Shown here piece after piece: positions 16,829-24,698 of a stretch of 64,000 nt of DNA (its first letter is position 1; every line of letters begins with the position of its first letter). The notes below the pieces were generated by a model, which was given only the letters and a program-made list of their open reading frames with translations, searched no databases and was not told where the DNA came from. Location: the NCBI GenBank assembly GCA_910577105.1, contig CAJTMB010000003.1, positions 62,001 to 126,000 on the forward strand, in the 5' to 3' direction. Position numbers and translations under genes: made by a program. The DNA is from an uncultured Lachnospiraceae bacterium. GTDB lineage: Bacteria; Bacillota; Clostridia; Lachnospirales; Lachnospiraceae.

Positions 16829-17212
16829 ATGTATGAACAAGATTATATTATGCGCCTTATCAAGGAAATAATAAGGTCATTATTAAAGTTGCTATTCAAT
16901 ATTGACACGGATTCCCCAACAAAAGACTTGCTATCCGAAAAAGAGCAAAAGACAACTCTGGAAAAGTTGTTGGACATGATTGACGAAGGAGAAATAAACA
17001 AAGCCGAAAATGAATTGAGCAATCTGACGGAAAGCGGCGACCATAAATATCTTGAAGTTGCCTTATTGTTCTATTCTTACTTAAATGAAAAGAATGATGC
17101 TTTTCTGGAAGAACACCGTTTCAGCAGGGAAGAAATCAGCATGGGATTGAAGTCAGTCATATCTCAATACGGCTTGGGCAGTGTAGCAGAAGCATTTTTG
17201 ACAGAATTGTAA
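16829..17212 (+). CDS. DUF6483-type small helical protein
   Basis: 127 residues: MYEQDYIMRLIKEIIRSLLK, then LLDMIDEGEINKAENEL, then EEISMGLKSVISQYGLGSV. The sequence matches my memory of the DUF6483 family found in Clostridia. It is all-helical, cytoplasmic and of unknown function. It directly follows the broken acetyltransferase on the same strand (21 bases). Confidence 0.65.
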   Translation: MYEQDYIMRLIKEIIRSLLKLLFNIDTDSPTKDLLSEKEQKTTLEKLLDMIDEGEINKAENELSNLTESGDHKYLEVALLFYSYLNEKNDAFLEEHRFSREEISMGLKSVISQYGLGSVAEAFLTEL

Positions 17213-17231
17213 AAAGCATTTTGAACATCCG

Positions 17232-17508
17232 TCATTCCATGTCCGGCGCCTGCCCGTCATGCGCTTTCCACATGCATTCCGTAATCCGCATGTCGGTAAA
17301 AACTGCCTTAAAAGAGGACTGTTCCGGGCTGCAGGCGTAAATCCCAAATTTAATTTTCGCCGCCCCTTCCCACATATGGCAGATGCGTATTTGTGTAAAT
17401 TTTTTCCCATCTGTTGCACATTCCATACAATAATCGTCTTCCCTGCGGCTGAATCTGTACCACATAGTCTTGACAGCGGCCGGAATCGCGGTTGTTGCCC
17501 AGTCTGAA
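17232..17508 (-). pseudogene. DUF1349 protein, C-terminal half (interrupted gene)
   Basis: SDWATTAIPAAVKTMWYRFS, DDYCMECATDGKKF, RICHMWEG and FGIYACSPEQSSF form the second half of a DUF1349 (concanavalin-like) protein. The coding match begins at 17508, at the exact junction with the 4.5-kb element. The first half lies at 22022-22211 on the same strand. A readable frame runs past the junction into element DNA but is not part of the gene. Confidence 0.85.
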
Positions 17509-17593
17509 TGCTCATGTACAGTAAAGAAGCAAGAAACCGAAAACAAGAGATAGACCGCCAGCACCACACTATTCCGAACCAAAGAAGCTTAAA

Positions 17594-17641
17594 GACTAAA
17601 AGACAGTTTCATCATATGACTAAAAGACAGTTTCATCATAT
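17594..17641. repeat. Tandem duplication of 24 bp
   Basis: The unit gactaaaagacagtttcatc plus atat occurs twice head to tail, just inside the left end of the mobile element and before the ABC-gene promoter. It may be a recombinase- or regulator-binding site or a simple slippage product. Confidence 0.8.
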
Positions 17642-17644
17642 CCA

Positions 17645-17673
17645 TTGACAAAAACAATAAAAAATGCTATTTT
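17645..17673 (+). promoter_or_regulatory. Promoter for the leader peptide and ABC exporter
   Basis: TTGACA, 17 bases, TATTTT. It is followed by a 200-base leader containing an inverted repeat (GGTAGTAA at 17679 and TTACTACC ending near 17713), then the leader peptide. Confidence 0.6.
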
Positions 17674-17873
17674 GTAGAGGTAGTAATTCAATTCGTCCAT
17701 TCGCGTGTTACTACCGTAGAAATTGAGAATCGTATTTGCGATTTGAATAATGTTGGATGTTGAAAATCTTCCGCATGAATGGCAAAACATACCCAAAAGT
17801 ATTTGGGCTGTTTTTGCTGTCTTTATGGGAAGATTTTTTTGTTTGGAAAAAGAGAATGGAGGTGAATTTATTT

Positions 17874-17954
17874 ATGAAATATATTCGAGGTATTTACTCA
17901 GTACAGTTGATACAACTGTTAGCGGATTGTGCTGAGGATAATGGAACCTGCTGA
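17874..17954 (+). CDS. 26-residue leader peptide (or small Cys-containing peptide) upstream of the ABC exporter
   Basis: The ATG at 17874 follows GGAGGTGAATTTATTT. The peptide starts MKYIRGIYSVQLIQLLADCA and ends in Cys. Codons 9-13 overlap the first of five mutually complementary segments that reach to the ABC start codon, which argues for a regulatory leader peptide. A peptide substrate of the exporter is an alternative: it is short, has two cysteines and lies just before a peptide-type ABC transporter, but no modification enzyme is present. Confidence 0.5.
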   Translation: MKYIRGIYSVQLIQLLADCAEDNGTC

Positions 17955-18011
17955 CAGTTACAACTGTACTGTTCTAATGACAATATTATCATTCAGAAAA
18001 GGAGTACAGTT
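17900..18011 (+). promoter_or_regulatory. Competing-helix leader (translational attenuator) before the ABC exporter
   Basis: AGTACAGTTG (17900-17909) can pair with CAACTGTACT (17961-17970). The same 17962-17970 can pair with AGTACAGTT (18003-18011), which overlaps the ribosome site GGAG (18001-18004) and abuts the ABC ATG. Local hairpins ACAGTTG/CAACTGT (17903-17919) and ACAGTT/AACTGT (17954-17967) compete. The first segment lies inside the leader peptide frame. This is the architecture of translational attenuators; which state is ON cannot be decided by eye. Confidence 0.65.
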
Positions 18012-19703
18012 ATGCGTTATATGAAAGAAGTTTTAAAAAATAACAAGAAATGGGTAATTGTCTATCTGTTAATCGGCTTATTCAATGCCTTTATGTCAAA
18101 CTATAAAGCTGATTATTTTCAAAAGGTTATAGACGGACTGACAGACAGAACAATGACCGTTTATGGGATTTTGTTTTATGGTGCCATTCTTTTTATCAAT
18201 TATGGAATGAACTATATAGACGAATATCCGTCTGCCAAACTTGGGAATGAGATTTACTTGGATTTCAAGTTATTGGCACTGCGTAAGATTGGCAGAATGG
18301 ATTATTCTGAATACCAAAAGTTAGGAACAGGCAAGTTGGTTCAACAGATTGAAAATGGGGCTAATGCAGGAAAAGGTGTTCTCTATGACTTTTGGTTCTG
18401 CGTTGTCAGAAATTTACTGCCAACAATTCTTTTCAGCCTATATTTTATCTGGAAAATAGACAGAAGCGTAACATATTTTCTTTTGGCAGGATATATTATT
18501 ATATTTTTGGTAACGAACCTTCTGCTGAAAGGATTGTATCAGATAAAGGAAAAGATACTGACAAACGAGGAAGAATTAAACCATTTTCTTGTGCGTGGTT
18601 TTATGGAAATGCCGATTTTCCGTATGAAACATCAATTTCCAAATGAAGTAAAAAAGGCATTGGGGGCAAAGCGTGTTATTGTATCATCAAAAGTGAAAAT
18701 GACTATGATACACGAAGCGTTTTTTACCATATTTGCAGTATTAGTTGCATGTTTAGATGTTGGGATTTTAGCTTATGCGTGGAGAAATAACCATTTATCT
18801 ATTGGCTCTGTAGTCGCTTTAATCACATTGATTGATAATGCGTATACTCCTATTGCAATTTTTAACGTCATTTATGTACAGTACAAACTGAATAAAACGG
18901 CTTGGCTGCGATTTACGGGGCTGTTAGATTTGAAAGAAGATACACAGCTTGAACAAGGCATAGATTTTGCTACACCTCTAAACGAAATTCATGTTGAGGA
19001 CTTATCATTTTCCTATGAAAACAAAGAAGTGCTTCAATCCGTCAGTTTGACTATTAAAAGGGGTGAAAAAATAGCATTTGTCGGTGAATCGGGTTCGGGA
19101 AAATCGACATTGACAAAAATATTGGTTGGGCTGCTCAAGTATGATAAAGGAAATATTCTTTTTGATGATGAACCACTCAAAAATATTTCACTGGAATCAT
19201 TGTATGAAAAAGTATCCTATTTATCACAGGATACTCCTGTTTTTGATGGCACAATCAAAGAAAATCTTGTGTTTGACAATGAAGTTTCAGAAGCCGATAT
19301 TCATGTATGCCTTGAAAAAACACATCTGTTGTCAATGCTTGCAGCATTGGATAAAGGTTTAGAAACAAGAATAGGTGAGAAAGGAACTTGTTTATCGGGT
19401 GGAGAAAAGCAGCGATTGGCATTAGCCAGACTTTGGTTTGATAATTCTGATATAGTCGTTTTAGATGAAGCAACATCAGCATTGGATAATGTGACCGAAG
19501 GTATCGTTATGAAAAATGTTTTGGAACAGGTAAAACATGCTACCGTGATTGCTGTTGCTCATCGTCTGACTTCCATTAGAGAATTTGACCGTATTGTTGT
19601 ATTCAGAAACGGAAAGATTGTTGGTAATGGGACTTTTGATGAATTGCTTGGAAACAACAATTATTTTTTCGACTTATACAGGAAAGAAAAAGAAAACTCT
19701 TAA
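18012..19703 (+). CDS. ABC exporter, fused permease and ATPase
   Basis: 563 residues. Residues 1-300 form a type IV six-helix exporter domain; there is no N-terminal C39 peptidase. Residues about 325-560 form the ATPase: Walker A GESGSGKSTLTK, Q-loop YLSQDTPVFDG, signature LSGGEKQRLALAR, Walker B IVVLDEATSALD and the H-loop AVAHRLTS. Half-size exporters of this kind usually dimerise and pump peptides, lipids or drugs outward. It is the cargo of the mobile element. GGAGTACAGTT precedes the ATG and is part of the attenuator-like structure. The regulated leader suggests a resistance or peptide-export role; the substrate is unknown. Confidence 0.92.
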   Translation: MRYMKEVLKNNKKWVIVYLLIGLFNAFMSNYKADYFQKVIDGLTDRTMTVYGILFYGAILFINYGMNYIDEYPSAKLGNEIYLDFKLLALRKIGRMDYSEYQKLGTGKLVQQIENGANAGKGVLYDFWFCVVRNLLPTILFSLYFIWKIDRSVTYFLLAGYIIIFLVTNLLLKGLYQIKEKILTNEEELNHFLVRGFMEMPIFRMKHQFPNEVKKALGAKRVIVSSKVKMTMIHEAFFTIFAVLVACLDVGILAYAWRNNHLSIGSVVALITLIDNAYTPIAIFNVIYVQYKLNKTAWLRFTGLLDLKEDTQLEQGIDFATPLNEIHVEDLSFSYENKEVLQSVSLTIKRGEKIAFVGESGSGKSTLTKILVGLLKYDKGNILFDDEPLKNISLESLYEKVSYLSQDTPVFDGTIKENLVFDNEVSEADIHVCLEKTHLLSMLAALDKGLETRIGEKGTCLSGGEKQRLALARLWFDNSDIVVLDEATSALDNVTEGIVMKNVLEQVKHATVIAVAHRLTSIREFDRIVVFRNGKIVGNGTFDELLGNNNYFFDLYRKEKENS

Positions 19704-19734
19704 GGGGGAGGTGATATTTATCGGTAAAATAATC

Positions 19735-20139
19735 ATGCTTACATTCAACGATACAGAAGAAAAAGCGGTTGAAAAAGCCATAGCTGTCCTTGCCGATATG
19801 ATACCACTGGAAGCCATGCAGCCGCCACAATCCCCCACACTTACTTTTCCGGGATTGGAAATAAGGCTGCACCAGCACCGGGTATTAAAAGACGGGGCAG
19901 ACATAAACCTTACACGTTTGGAATACGGCGCACTCTGCTACCTTGCCGCCAGTCCGGGGCAGGTATTCACAAAGGCGCAAATCTTTGAAGCCGTTTGGAG
20001 CATGGAAAGCGAAAGCTGCCAGTCAAGCGTTGCTAACGTGATTTACAATCTGCGGAAAAAGATAGAGCCGGACAGCCGTAAGCCCACCTACATCAAGACC
20101 GTTTTAGGCATGGGCTACAAGTTCGCTTCCGGGGAATGA
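19735..20139 (+). CDS. Winged-helix DNA-binding protein (OmpR/PhoB C-terminal type, no receiver)
   Basis: About 134 residues from ATG 19735; the start is uncertain because the best ribosome site (GGGGGAGG) ends near 19710 and a GTG at 19711 is also possible. The C-terminal two thirds match the response-regulator winged helix (INLTRLEYGALCYLAASPGQ, then SSVANVIYNLRKKIEPDS, then KTVLGMGYKF). There is no phospho-acceptor domain. Stand-alone winged-helix proteins of this kind commonly precede mobC and relaxase genes in Bacillota integrative elements, probably controlling transfer. Confidence 0.75.
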   Translation: MLTFNDTEEKAVEKAIAVLADMIPLEAMQPPQSPTLTFPGLEIRLHQHRVLKDGADINLTRLEYGALCYLAASPGQVFTKAQIFEAVWSMESESCQSSVANVIYNLRKKIEPDSRKPTYIKTVLGMGYKFASGE

Positions 20140-20458
20140 CAACAAAATAACCACTGCCACCACAGCAGCATACCATAACAGGAAATCAAGAAAAGGTTTC
20201 CTGTTTTTTTACGCCAAAAATCGTGCTGATTTTCCAGCTTTGTCGAAAAGTTTTATCAAAAAGTTTCTCAAAACTTTGCCATATCTTCATTTCTCTGCGT
20301 AGCAAGGAGTAGAGGGGGAAGTTTACGCTGTTTTCTTAGAGCAAGATTCTACCACAGTACCAAATCTCGCCTATCGACTCATTTTGTCCTGCGGGAAGCT
20401 TGTTGGGGTTGCCACCCAAAGCCCAGGGCAAAGCATAAAAAGAAAGGAGTTGAAGCCC
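20140..20458. other. Intergenic, nothing recognised
   Basis: About 320 bases between the winged-helix gene and the mobC fragment. A weak repeat aggaaatcaagaaaaggtttcct (inverted AGGAAA/TTTCCT) with a following T-run near 20180-20210 may terminate transcription. The relaxase nick site (oriT) would be expected here, upstream of mobC, but I cannot identify it. Confidence 0.4.
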
Positions 20459-20730
20459 ATGAAAAGATACAACACGCCCCACCGACACCGGGTAATCAAA
20501 ACACGCTTGACCGAGGAAGAATACGCCGAGTTTTCCGAGCGTGTTTCCCTCTGCAAAATGAGCCAAGCCGAGTTTATCCGGCAGGCACTAACCAAGTCAA
20601 GGATATGCCCGGTTATCACCGTTTCCCCGGTCAATGATGAACTACTCTCTGCCGTTGGGAAGCTAACCGCCGAGTACGGGAAAATCGGCGGCAGCTTGAA
20701 TCAGATTGCCCGTTGTCTGAATGAGTACGG
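20459..20730 (+). pseudogene. mobC-like mobilisation protein, truncated by deletion
   Basis: Starting at ATG 20459 (AAAGGAG nine bases before), the sequence matches MobC-type relaxosome proteins: a ribbon-helix-helix-like region (IKTRLTEEEYAEFSERV) then GKIGGSLNQIARCLNEYG. At CLNEYGA the match ends and the next bases belong to a relaxase in another frame, so the end of mobC and most of the relaxase are deleted. The open frame runs on meaninglessly to 20806. Confidence 0.75.
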
Positions 20731-21521
20731 CGCACAATCCGCACCGCCCTTTCCTCTGCCATTTCCTTTGAGGACTTCTCCGGGAAGCTGCTGCAACAGG
20801 GCGTGACCGTTAAGGAGAGCCGGGGGAGATTATCGTATCTCACCCCGGACAGGACGAAGCCAATTACCGCCCGGAAGTTGGGTGATGATTTTGACCGCAC
20901 CAACCTACTGGAAACACTCACCCAAAACGCACAGAACGCCATCAGAGCCGCCGAAACGCCCGCACCCAAAGAGGAACACCCCCCAGCATAAAAGACCGCT
21001 TACAGCGCAATAAAGCCGTCATAAACGCCCCGAAACAGGACACTTCCCAACAGGAAGCTGTACAGCGCATGGTAGACCGGGAAGCCAAACGAGCTGGGGG
21101 CAAAGGCATAGGATATGACCGCTGGGCGGCAGTCCACAACCTAAAGCAAATGGCAGCGACCATGAGTATTTATGAGGAATCCGGCTTTTCTTCCCCGGAG
21201 GAACCGGAAGCCGCCCGTGACGGGCTGAAAGCACAGAAAACAGAGAAAGCCCGCAAAAACTACCAGGCGCAGCACAAAAGCGATTTTATGATAGCCGAAG
21301 CTGCCACCCGGTATTTCAAGGCACAGGGTATTTCCAAGCTGCCAGCGTCCAAAGCCCTACAAGCAGAGATTGAGCAGCTTATGAGGGAAAAGAACAGCCT
21401 TTACAACGAGTACCGGGAAAAGAGGGAGCGCACAAAGGAATTGCAGACCGCCAAAGGCAATATCGGCCAAATCTTACGCCGTGAGCCGGAACGGGGAAAG
21501 GGGCGGGATAATGAACGGTAA
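20731..21521 (+). pseudogene. Relaxase (MobA/VirD2 type), C-terminal remnant with frameshift
   Basis: Frame 1 from 20731 reads RTALSSAISFEDFSGKLL, then GRLSYLTPDRTKPITARKLG, the region after the catalytic domain in element relaxases. It ends at 20991. The continuation KDRLQRNKAVINAPKQ to the end (about 150 residues of charged coiled coil) is in frame 3. The switch lies in a run of six C at about 20979-20984, where one extra or missing C explains it. The catalytic N-terminal domain is absent. Confidence 0.75.
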
Positions 21522-21747
21522 ACACCCATACATGGACTATTTACAGCACCGGGCGGCGTGTCGGCTTGTGCATGAGTGTTGTAATTACGATAACGGCAAC
21601 TGTATCCTGCTGGATAACGGCGAGCCTTGCGTATGTGTGCAGAGTATCAGCCATTCGCTTCTCTGCCGCTGGCTTATAGCCGCCGTGCTGCCACTGGACA
21701 GGAAACTGGAAGCCGCCCTTTTGCACCGGGCAGACAGAAAACGCTGA
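21511..21747 (+). CDS. Cysteine-rich VLP-type small protein of mobile elements
   Basis: 78 residues from ATG 21511, overlapping the relaxase end by 11 bases. Cysteines recur in HECCNYDNGNCILLDNGEPC and CVCVQSISHS, followed by LLCRWLIAAVLPLD. The pattern is that of the cysteine-rich VLP family found next to relaxase genes in Bacillota integrative elements. It is probably metal-binding with unknown function. The C-terminus overlaps the start of the recombinase remnant. Confidence 0.65.
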   Translation: MNGKHPYMDYLQHRAACRLVHECCNYDNGNCILLDNGEPCVCVQSISHSLLCRWLIAAVLPLDRKLEAALLHRADRKR

Positions 21748-21937
21748 AAAGTTTATGAAAGTGGTACGCAAGTACACCAGCTTTGAGGAACTCACCCCTA
21801 CCCTGTTGCGGGAGTTTGTGGAGAAAATCGTAATCCACGAATCGGAAGCCCTTGACGGGAAACGCCGGGGGAAGCTCCGCAGACAGGAAATCGAAATCTA
21901 TTACTCTTTTGTCGGCAAGGTAGAATTGCCCGACTAA
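21743..21937 (+). pseudogene. Large serine recombinase, C-terminal remnant
   Basis: AEKFMKVVRKYTSFEELTPT, LLREFVEKIVIHE and RRQEIEIYYSFVGKVELP are the typical last 65 residues of large serine recombinases (TnpX/TndX-like, DUF4368 end). The catalytic and zinc-ribbon domains are missing. This is the enzyme class expected to have inserted the element, consistent with the 2-base core at the junctions. Confidence 0.75.
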
Positions 21938-21947
21938 AGCCCGACCC

Positions 21948-21986
21948 GTCCGGCAGTCAGCCGGACAGGGAACGGCAAAATTTTTT
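21948..21986 (+). terminator. Hairpin at the right end of the mobile element
   Basis: GTCCGGC-AGTCA-GCCGGAC forms a 7-bp GC-rich stem, followed 11 bases later by TTTTTT. It probably terminates transcription at the end of the element. Confidence 0.55.
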
Positions 21987-22021
21987 ACACTTCTTTTACT
22001 TCTTTATCTCACATGAGCAAA

Positions 22022-22211
22022 TAACCATGATTTGTCACAACGCTTCCCAGATGTTGAAATTCTTCATTCTCATACTCTACAGAGCCTTTCAGCCAGTTTT
22101 CACTGTCCAGATACATGAAAAATATTTCTCTTCTGTTTCCATCTGTAGCACGGGCGCATTATCATTTCTAAAATGATAATATGTTCTCTGCCACAAATCT
22201 GTATGGGGCAT
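22022..22211 (-). pseudogene. DUF1349 protein, N-terminal portion (interrupted and deleted)
   Basis: PHTDLWQRTYYHFRNDNAPV, then a frame change, then MYLDSENWLKGSVEYENEEF and HLGSVVTNHGY, where it stops at the mobile element. The second half is at 17232-17508. The frame break around KYFS indicates a further deletion of about 20 codons, and the true N-terminus is missing. The gene was therefore damaged in more than one way. Confidence 0.8.
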
Positions 22212-22222
22212 TGTTACAATTT

Positions 22223-22855
22223 CTATTTTCTGCCGATTTTCCGCCCAAAATACCGGCAGACCTTTTTCCTGTATTCCAGATAAGAATCCCCAAAAGTAAC
22301 GATTAAGAAGTCCTCTTCCACATTGACAATCTGCAAATGCAACATCAGGATTGCAAGAACGGATACACCAAACAGCACCCGGTTAAAAAACATCAGCAAA
22401 ATTCCGATGTAAACCAAATCGAATCCCAGAAAGGCAGGATTGCGGCTGATTTGGTAAATACCTTTTGTGACAAGTTCCGTTTTGTCCGTTTCGGAAACAC
22501 CGGCTCGCCAGTTGTCCTGCATCGTAATGACCGCACATACAAATACGGCTACACCGCAAATCCCAAAAACCACACCCAGCACTCTTGCCCACAAAGGCAG
22601 AAGCGATAGCTTCCATATAATGCTCACAAACTCCGCCGCAGGAACAAGGATTGTGACAATTTTCATCGTAATCTCAATGCCTTTTACAAATCCCGTCTTT
22701 CCTTTTCCTATCTGGTCTGTCTGTATGCCCTTTTTCTTCTGAAGAATCATCTTTGTGAAATAACATCCGTAAAATACCAGTAATATAATAAAACCTGCTG
22801 CCTGAAATACCATTTTTTTCCCACGCTTTCTATATTTGTACTCCCTTTTCTCCAT
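22223..22855 (-). CDS. Isoprenylcysteine/phospholipid methyltransferase family membrane protein
   Basis: 210 residues with four or five transmembrane helices. The C-terminal motif is that of ICMT/PEMT methyltransferases: ELVTKGIYQISRNPAFLGFD (SAM-binding Arg-Asn-Pro), then VNVEEDFLIVTFGDSYLEYR with the Glu-Glu pair and Y-x-x-Y end. Bacterial members methylate lipids or unknown hydrophobic substrates. An internal ATG at 22813 is an alternative start. It lies upstream of the broken DUF1349 gene, 11 bases apart. Confidence 0.82.
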   Translation of the reverse strand: MEKREYKYRKRGKKMVFQAAGFIILLVFYGCYFTKMILQKKKGIQTDQIGKGKTGFVKGIEITMKIVTILVPAAEFVSIIWKLSLLPLWARVLGVVFGICGVAVFVCAVITMQDNWRAGVSETDKTELVTKGIYQISRNPAFLGFDLVYIGILLMFFNRVLFGVSVLAILMLHLQIVNVEEDFLIVTFGDSYLEYRKKVCRYFGRKIGRK

Positions 22856-23024
22856 AAATCCCTATTGTAAACCAACAGTCTTATGCTAATATATTATAGT
22901 GGCGAATATCAATATGGACAAGAACATTTATCTTGCCGCCCTGACCTTGATGAATCATGCATCAGAAGAAAACCGCAAAGCATGACACAGCCAAATTCTT
23001 CACGATATTTTGGAGGTATGGAAA
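22856..23024. other. Intergenic with a probable gene remnant
   Basis: A 23-codon frame on the plus strand (ATG near 22914: MDKNIYLAALTLMNHASEEN) ends before the flavodoxin gene. It may be the start of a decayed regulator; it is too short to assign. No other feature seen. Confidence 0.3.
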
Positions 23025-23741
23025 ATGAATATTACTGTCATAAACGGAACAGAAAAACACGGTGTAACCTACCGCTTGAAAGAAATGTTTTTAGCAAAGT
23101 TCAAGGATAAATCAAGTATTACGGAATATTATCTTCCAAAGGATTGCCCCAATTTCTGTACGGGCTGTTTATGTTGTACAATAAAAGGTGAAAACACCTG
23201 CAAAGATGCAGAATTTATAGAAAAAATTGATAAATCGCTTTTGGAAGCGGATTTGATTGTAATGACCTCTCCCGCATATGTGTTTCATACCACGGGGGCA
23301 ATGAAAGCGTTTCTCGACCATTTTGCTTACCGCTGGATGCCACACCGTCCTGCTCCTGAGATGTTTGGAAAGCGGGCCGTGATTATTACGCAATGCTTAG
23401 GTGCAGGAGCAAAATCTGCTGCAAAGGACATCCGGCACAGTTTATCCTGGTGGGGAATTTCTAAAATCGGAATATTTACCGGCGCATTGATGGGCGATAT
23501 TGTGTGGGATAATCTCACTGAAAAAAAGCAAGCGGAACTTACAAAAAAGATTAAAAAGTTATCTCAAAAATTCGCGCGTGTGGATTACACAAAACCTGCA
23601 CATACAAAACCGATTACCAAAATCAAATTTTTCTTTTGCCGTATGATACAGCAGTCACTACATAAAAATGACCCTGCATACCTCGATGGAAAGTATTGGG
23701 CAAAGCAGGGCTGGCTTGGTAGCGGCAGACCATGGAAATAA
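23025..23741 (+). CDS. Flavodoxin-like NAD(P)H oxidoreductase
   Basis: 238 residues from ATG 23025 with GGAGG eight bases upstream. The N-terminus MNITVINGTEKHGVTYRLKE gives the FMN phosphate-binding loop of the NADPH-dependent FMN reductase fold. A cysteine cluster CTGCLCCTIKGENTC resembles the iron-sulfur-flavoprotein type. MTSPAYVFHTTGAMKAFLDH is the second FMN-contact motif. The C-terminal 60 residues are basic. Likely a cytoplasmic flavin-dependent reductase; substrate unknown. Confidence 0.85.
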   Translation: MNITVINGTEKHGVTYRLKEMFLAKFKDKSSITEYYLPKDCPNFCTGCLCCTIKGENTCKDAEFIEKIDKSLLEADLIVMTSPAYVFHTTGAMKAFLDHFAYRWMPHRPAPEMFGKRAVIITQCLGAGAKSAAKDIRHSLSWWGISKIGIFTGALMGDIVWDNLTEKKQAELTKKIKKLSQKFARVDYTKPAHTKPITKIKFFFCRMIQQSLHKNDPAYLDGKYWAKQGWLGSGRPWK

Positions 23742-23750
23742 TGGGGATAA

Positions 23751-24698
23751 CTAAATGCTGTATCCGGAAATTACAGCTGCCAGCATTTCTTTCGCCCAAT
23801 CATACTGGCCTTTATCCTCAAATCCACGATAAAAGACCTCTATCATCATAGTAAGATATAATATGATATCATACCAGCGAAGTCTGATTTTTTCCTGTGC
23901 AGTAAAAGACAACTTACCAAAACCCTCTAGGAATGCCTCATTCCTATTGTGGTGTCGAAAACGGTCGTCCATAAGGGATTCGCCCCACATCGCTCTCTCC
24001 CAATCAATGATTCCGCTAACATGTCCGTCTCTTACAAAGACATTACCTTCCCATAAATCCCAATGAACCAGTGTTGCTCCTGTCACCTCCAAAAACGCAT
24101 TTCGGTTTTCTTCTAATTCCGCAAGCAAAGTATCTCCATCATATACAATGTCGATTGCCATTGCTTTCGCATCATTGATTAGGTTCATAAGCATTACTTT
24201 TACAAAATCATATAGGCTGTCATATCTTCTCTCGTCTCCTAAAAAACCAAACCGTGAATTTGTAATGAACGTAAGTTTTTTTTCAATCTGCCCGATTTCT
24301 CCGCTAATTGACTCTATCATCCCTTGTGTCATGGAGTCTTTTATAAATATATAATTGCTGCCTGCTAATTTTTCCATGAAGAAATAATCTCCATCGCAAA
24401 TACTCTTGGAAGTGTCATAGTATTCGACCTTGGCGATTCCAATGTCTGTCTGTTGTGCGACCATCTCCATCGCACATACTTCAGCTTTCATAAGATTAAT
24501 TTCATTGCCGGTATTCCCTGACGTATCTTTTGCTGCGATTTTTAGAATACTTTCTCTGCCGTCACAAAAAGTCACGCAATATGTCACATTGCACATCCCC
24601 TCTGTGAGTTCTTTTATTGACGCAACTTCCCGGTCGGGAAACGCGGCTTTGGCCATCCTTATTATTGTTTCGTTAGTTTGGAGATTCTTTGTAATCAT
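23751..24698 (-). CDS. Aminoglycoside phosphotransferase (APH) family kinase
   Basis: 315 residues with the APH/choline-kinase fold. A glycine-poor nucleotide loop (ELTEGMCNVTYCVTF) precedes YFFMEKLAG (hinge), catalytic LVHWDLWEGNVFV (Asp and Asn of the HxDxxxxN loop) and metal-binding GIIDWERAMWG. The family includes antibiotic, choline and homoserine kinases, so drug resistance cannot be assumed. The ATG overlaps the stop of the HIT gene as ATGA, so the two are co-translated. Confidence 0.85.
   Translation of the reverse strand: MITKNLQTNETIIRMAKAAFPDREVASIKELTEGMCNVTYCVTFCDGRESILKIAAKDTSGNTGNEINLMKAEVCAMEMVAQQTDIGIAKVEYYDTSKSICDGDYFFMEKLAGSNYIFIKDSMTQGMIESISGEIGQIEKKLTFITNSRFGFLGDERRYDSLYDFVKVMLMNLINDAKAMAIDIVYDGDTLLAELEENRNAFLEVTGATLVHWDLWEGNVFVRDGHVSGIIDWERAMWGESLMDDRFRHHNRNEAFLEGFGKLSFTAQEKIRLRWYDIILYLTMMIEVFYRGFEDKGQYDWAKEMLAAVISGYSI

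Larger units (their letters stand above)
17509..22019. mobile_element. Degraded 4.5-kb integrative mobilizable element inserted in the DUF1349 gene
   Basis: The element starts TGCTCATGT and ends ACATGAGCA, a 9-bp perfect terminal inverted repeat, and is flanked by AA (17507-17508 and 22020-22021). Joining the flanks restores the DUF1349 reading VTNHGY-SDWATT. Inside are an ABC exporter with attenuator-like leader, a winged-helix regulator, a mobC fragment, a mostly deleted relaxase, a cysteine-rich VLP protein and the C-terminal end of a large serine recombinase. A 2-base duplicated core fits serine-recombinase insertion. With its relaxase and recombinase broken it cannot move by itself. Confidence 0.85.

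Noticed and set aside
17757..17954. 65-codon protein before the ABC exporter
   Set aside because: Only the last 26 codons follow a good ribosome site (GGAGGTGA); the longer start at 17757 has none.
23751..24698. Aminoglycoside resistance gene
   Set aside because: The fold is APH-like, but the sequence does not match a known resistance enzyme I can name, and the family has many non-resistance kinases.
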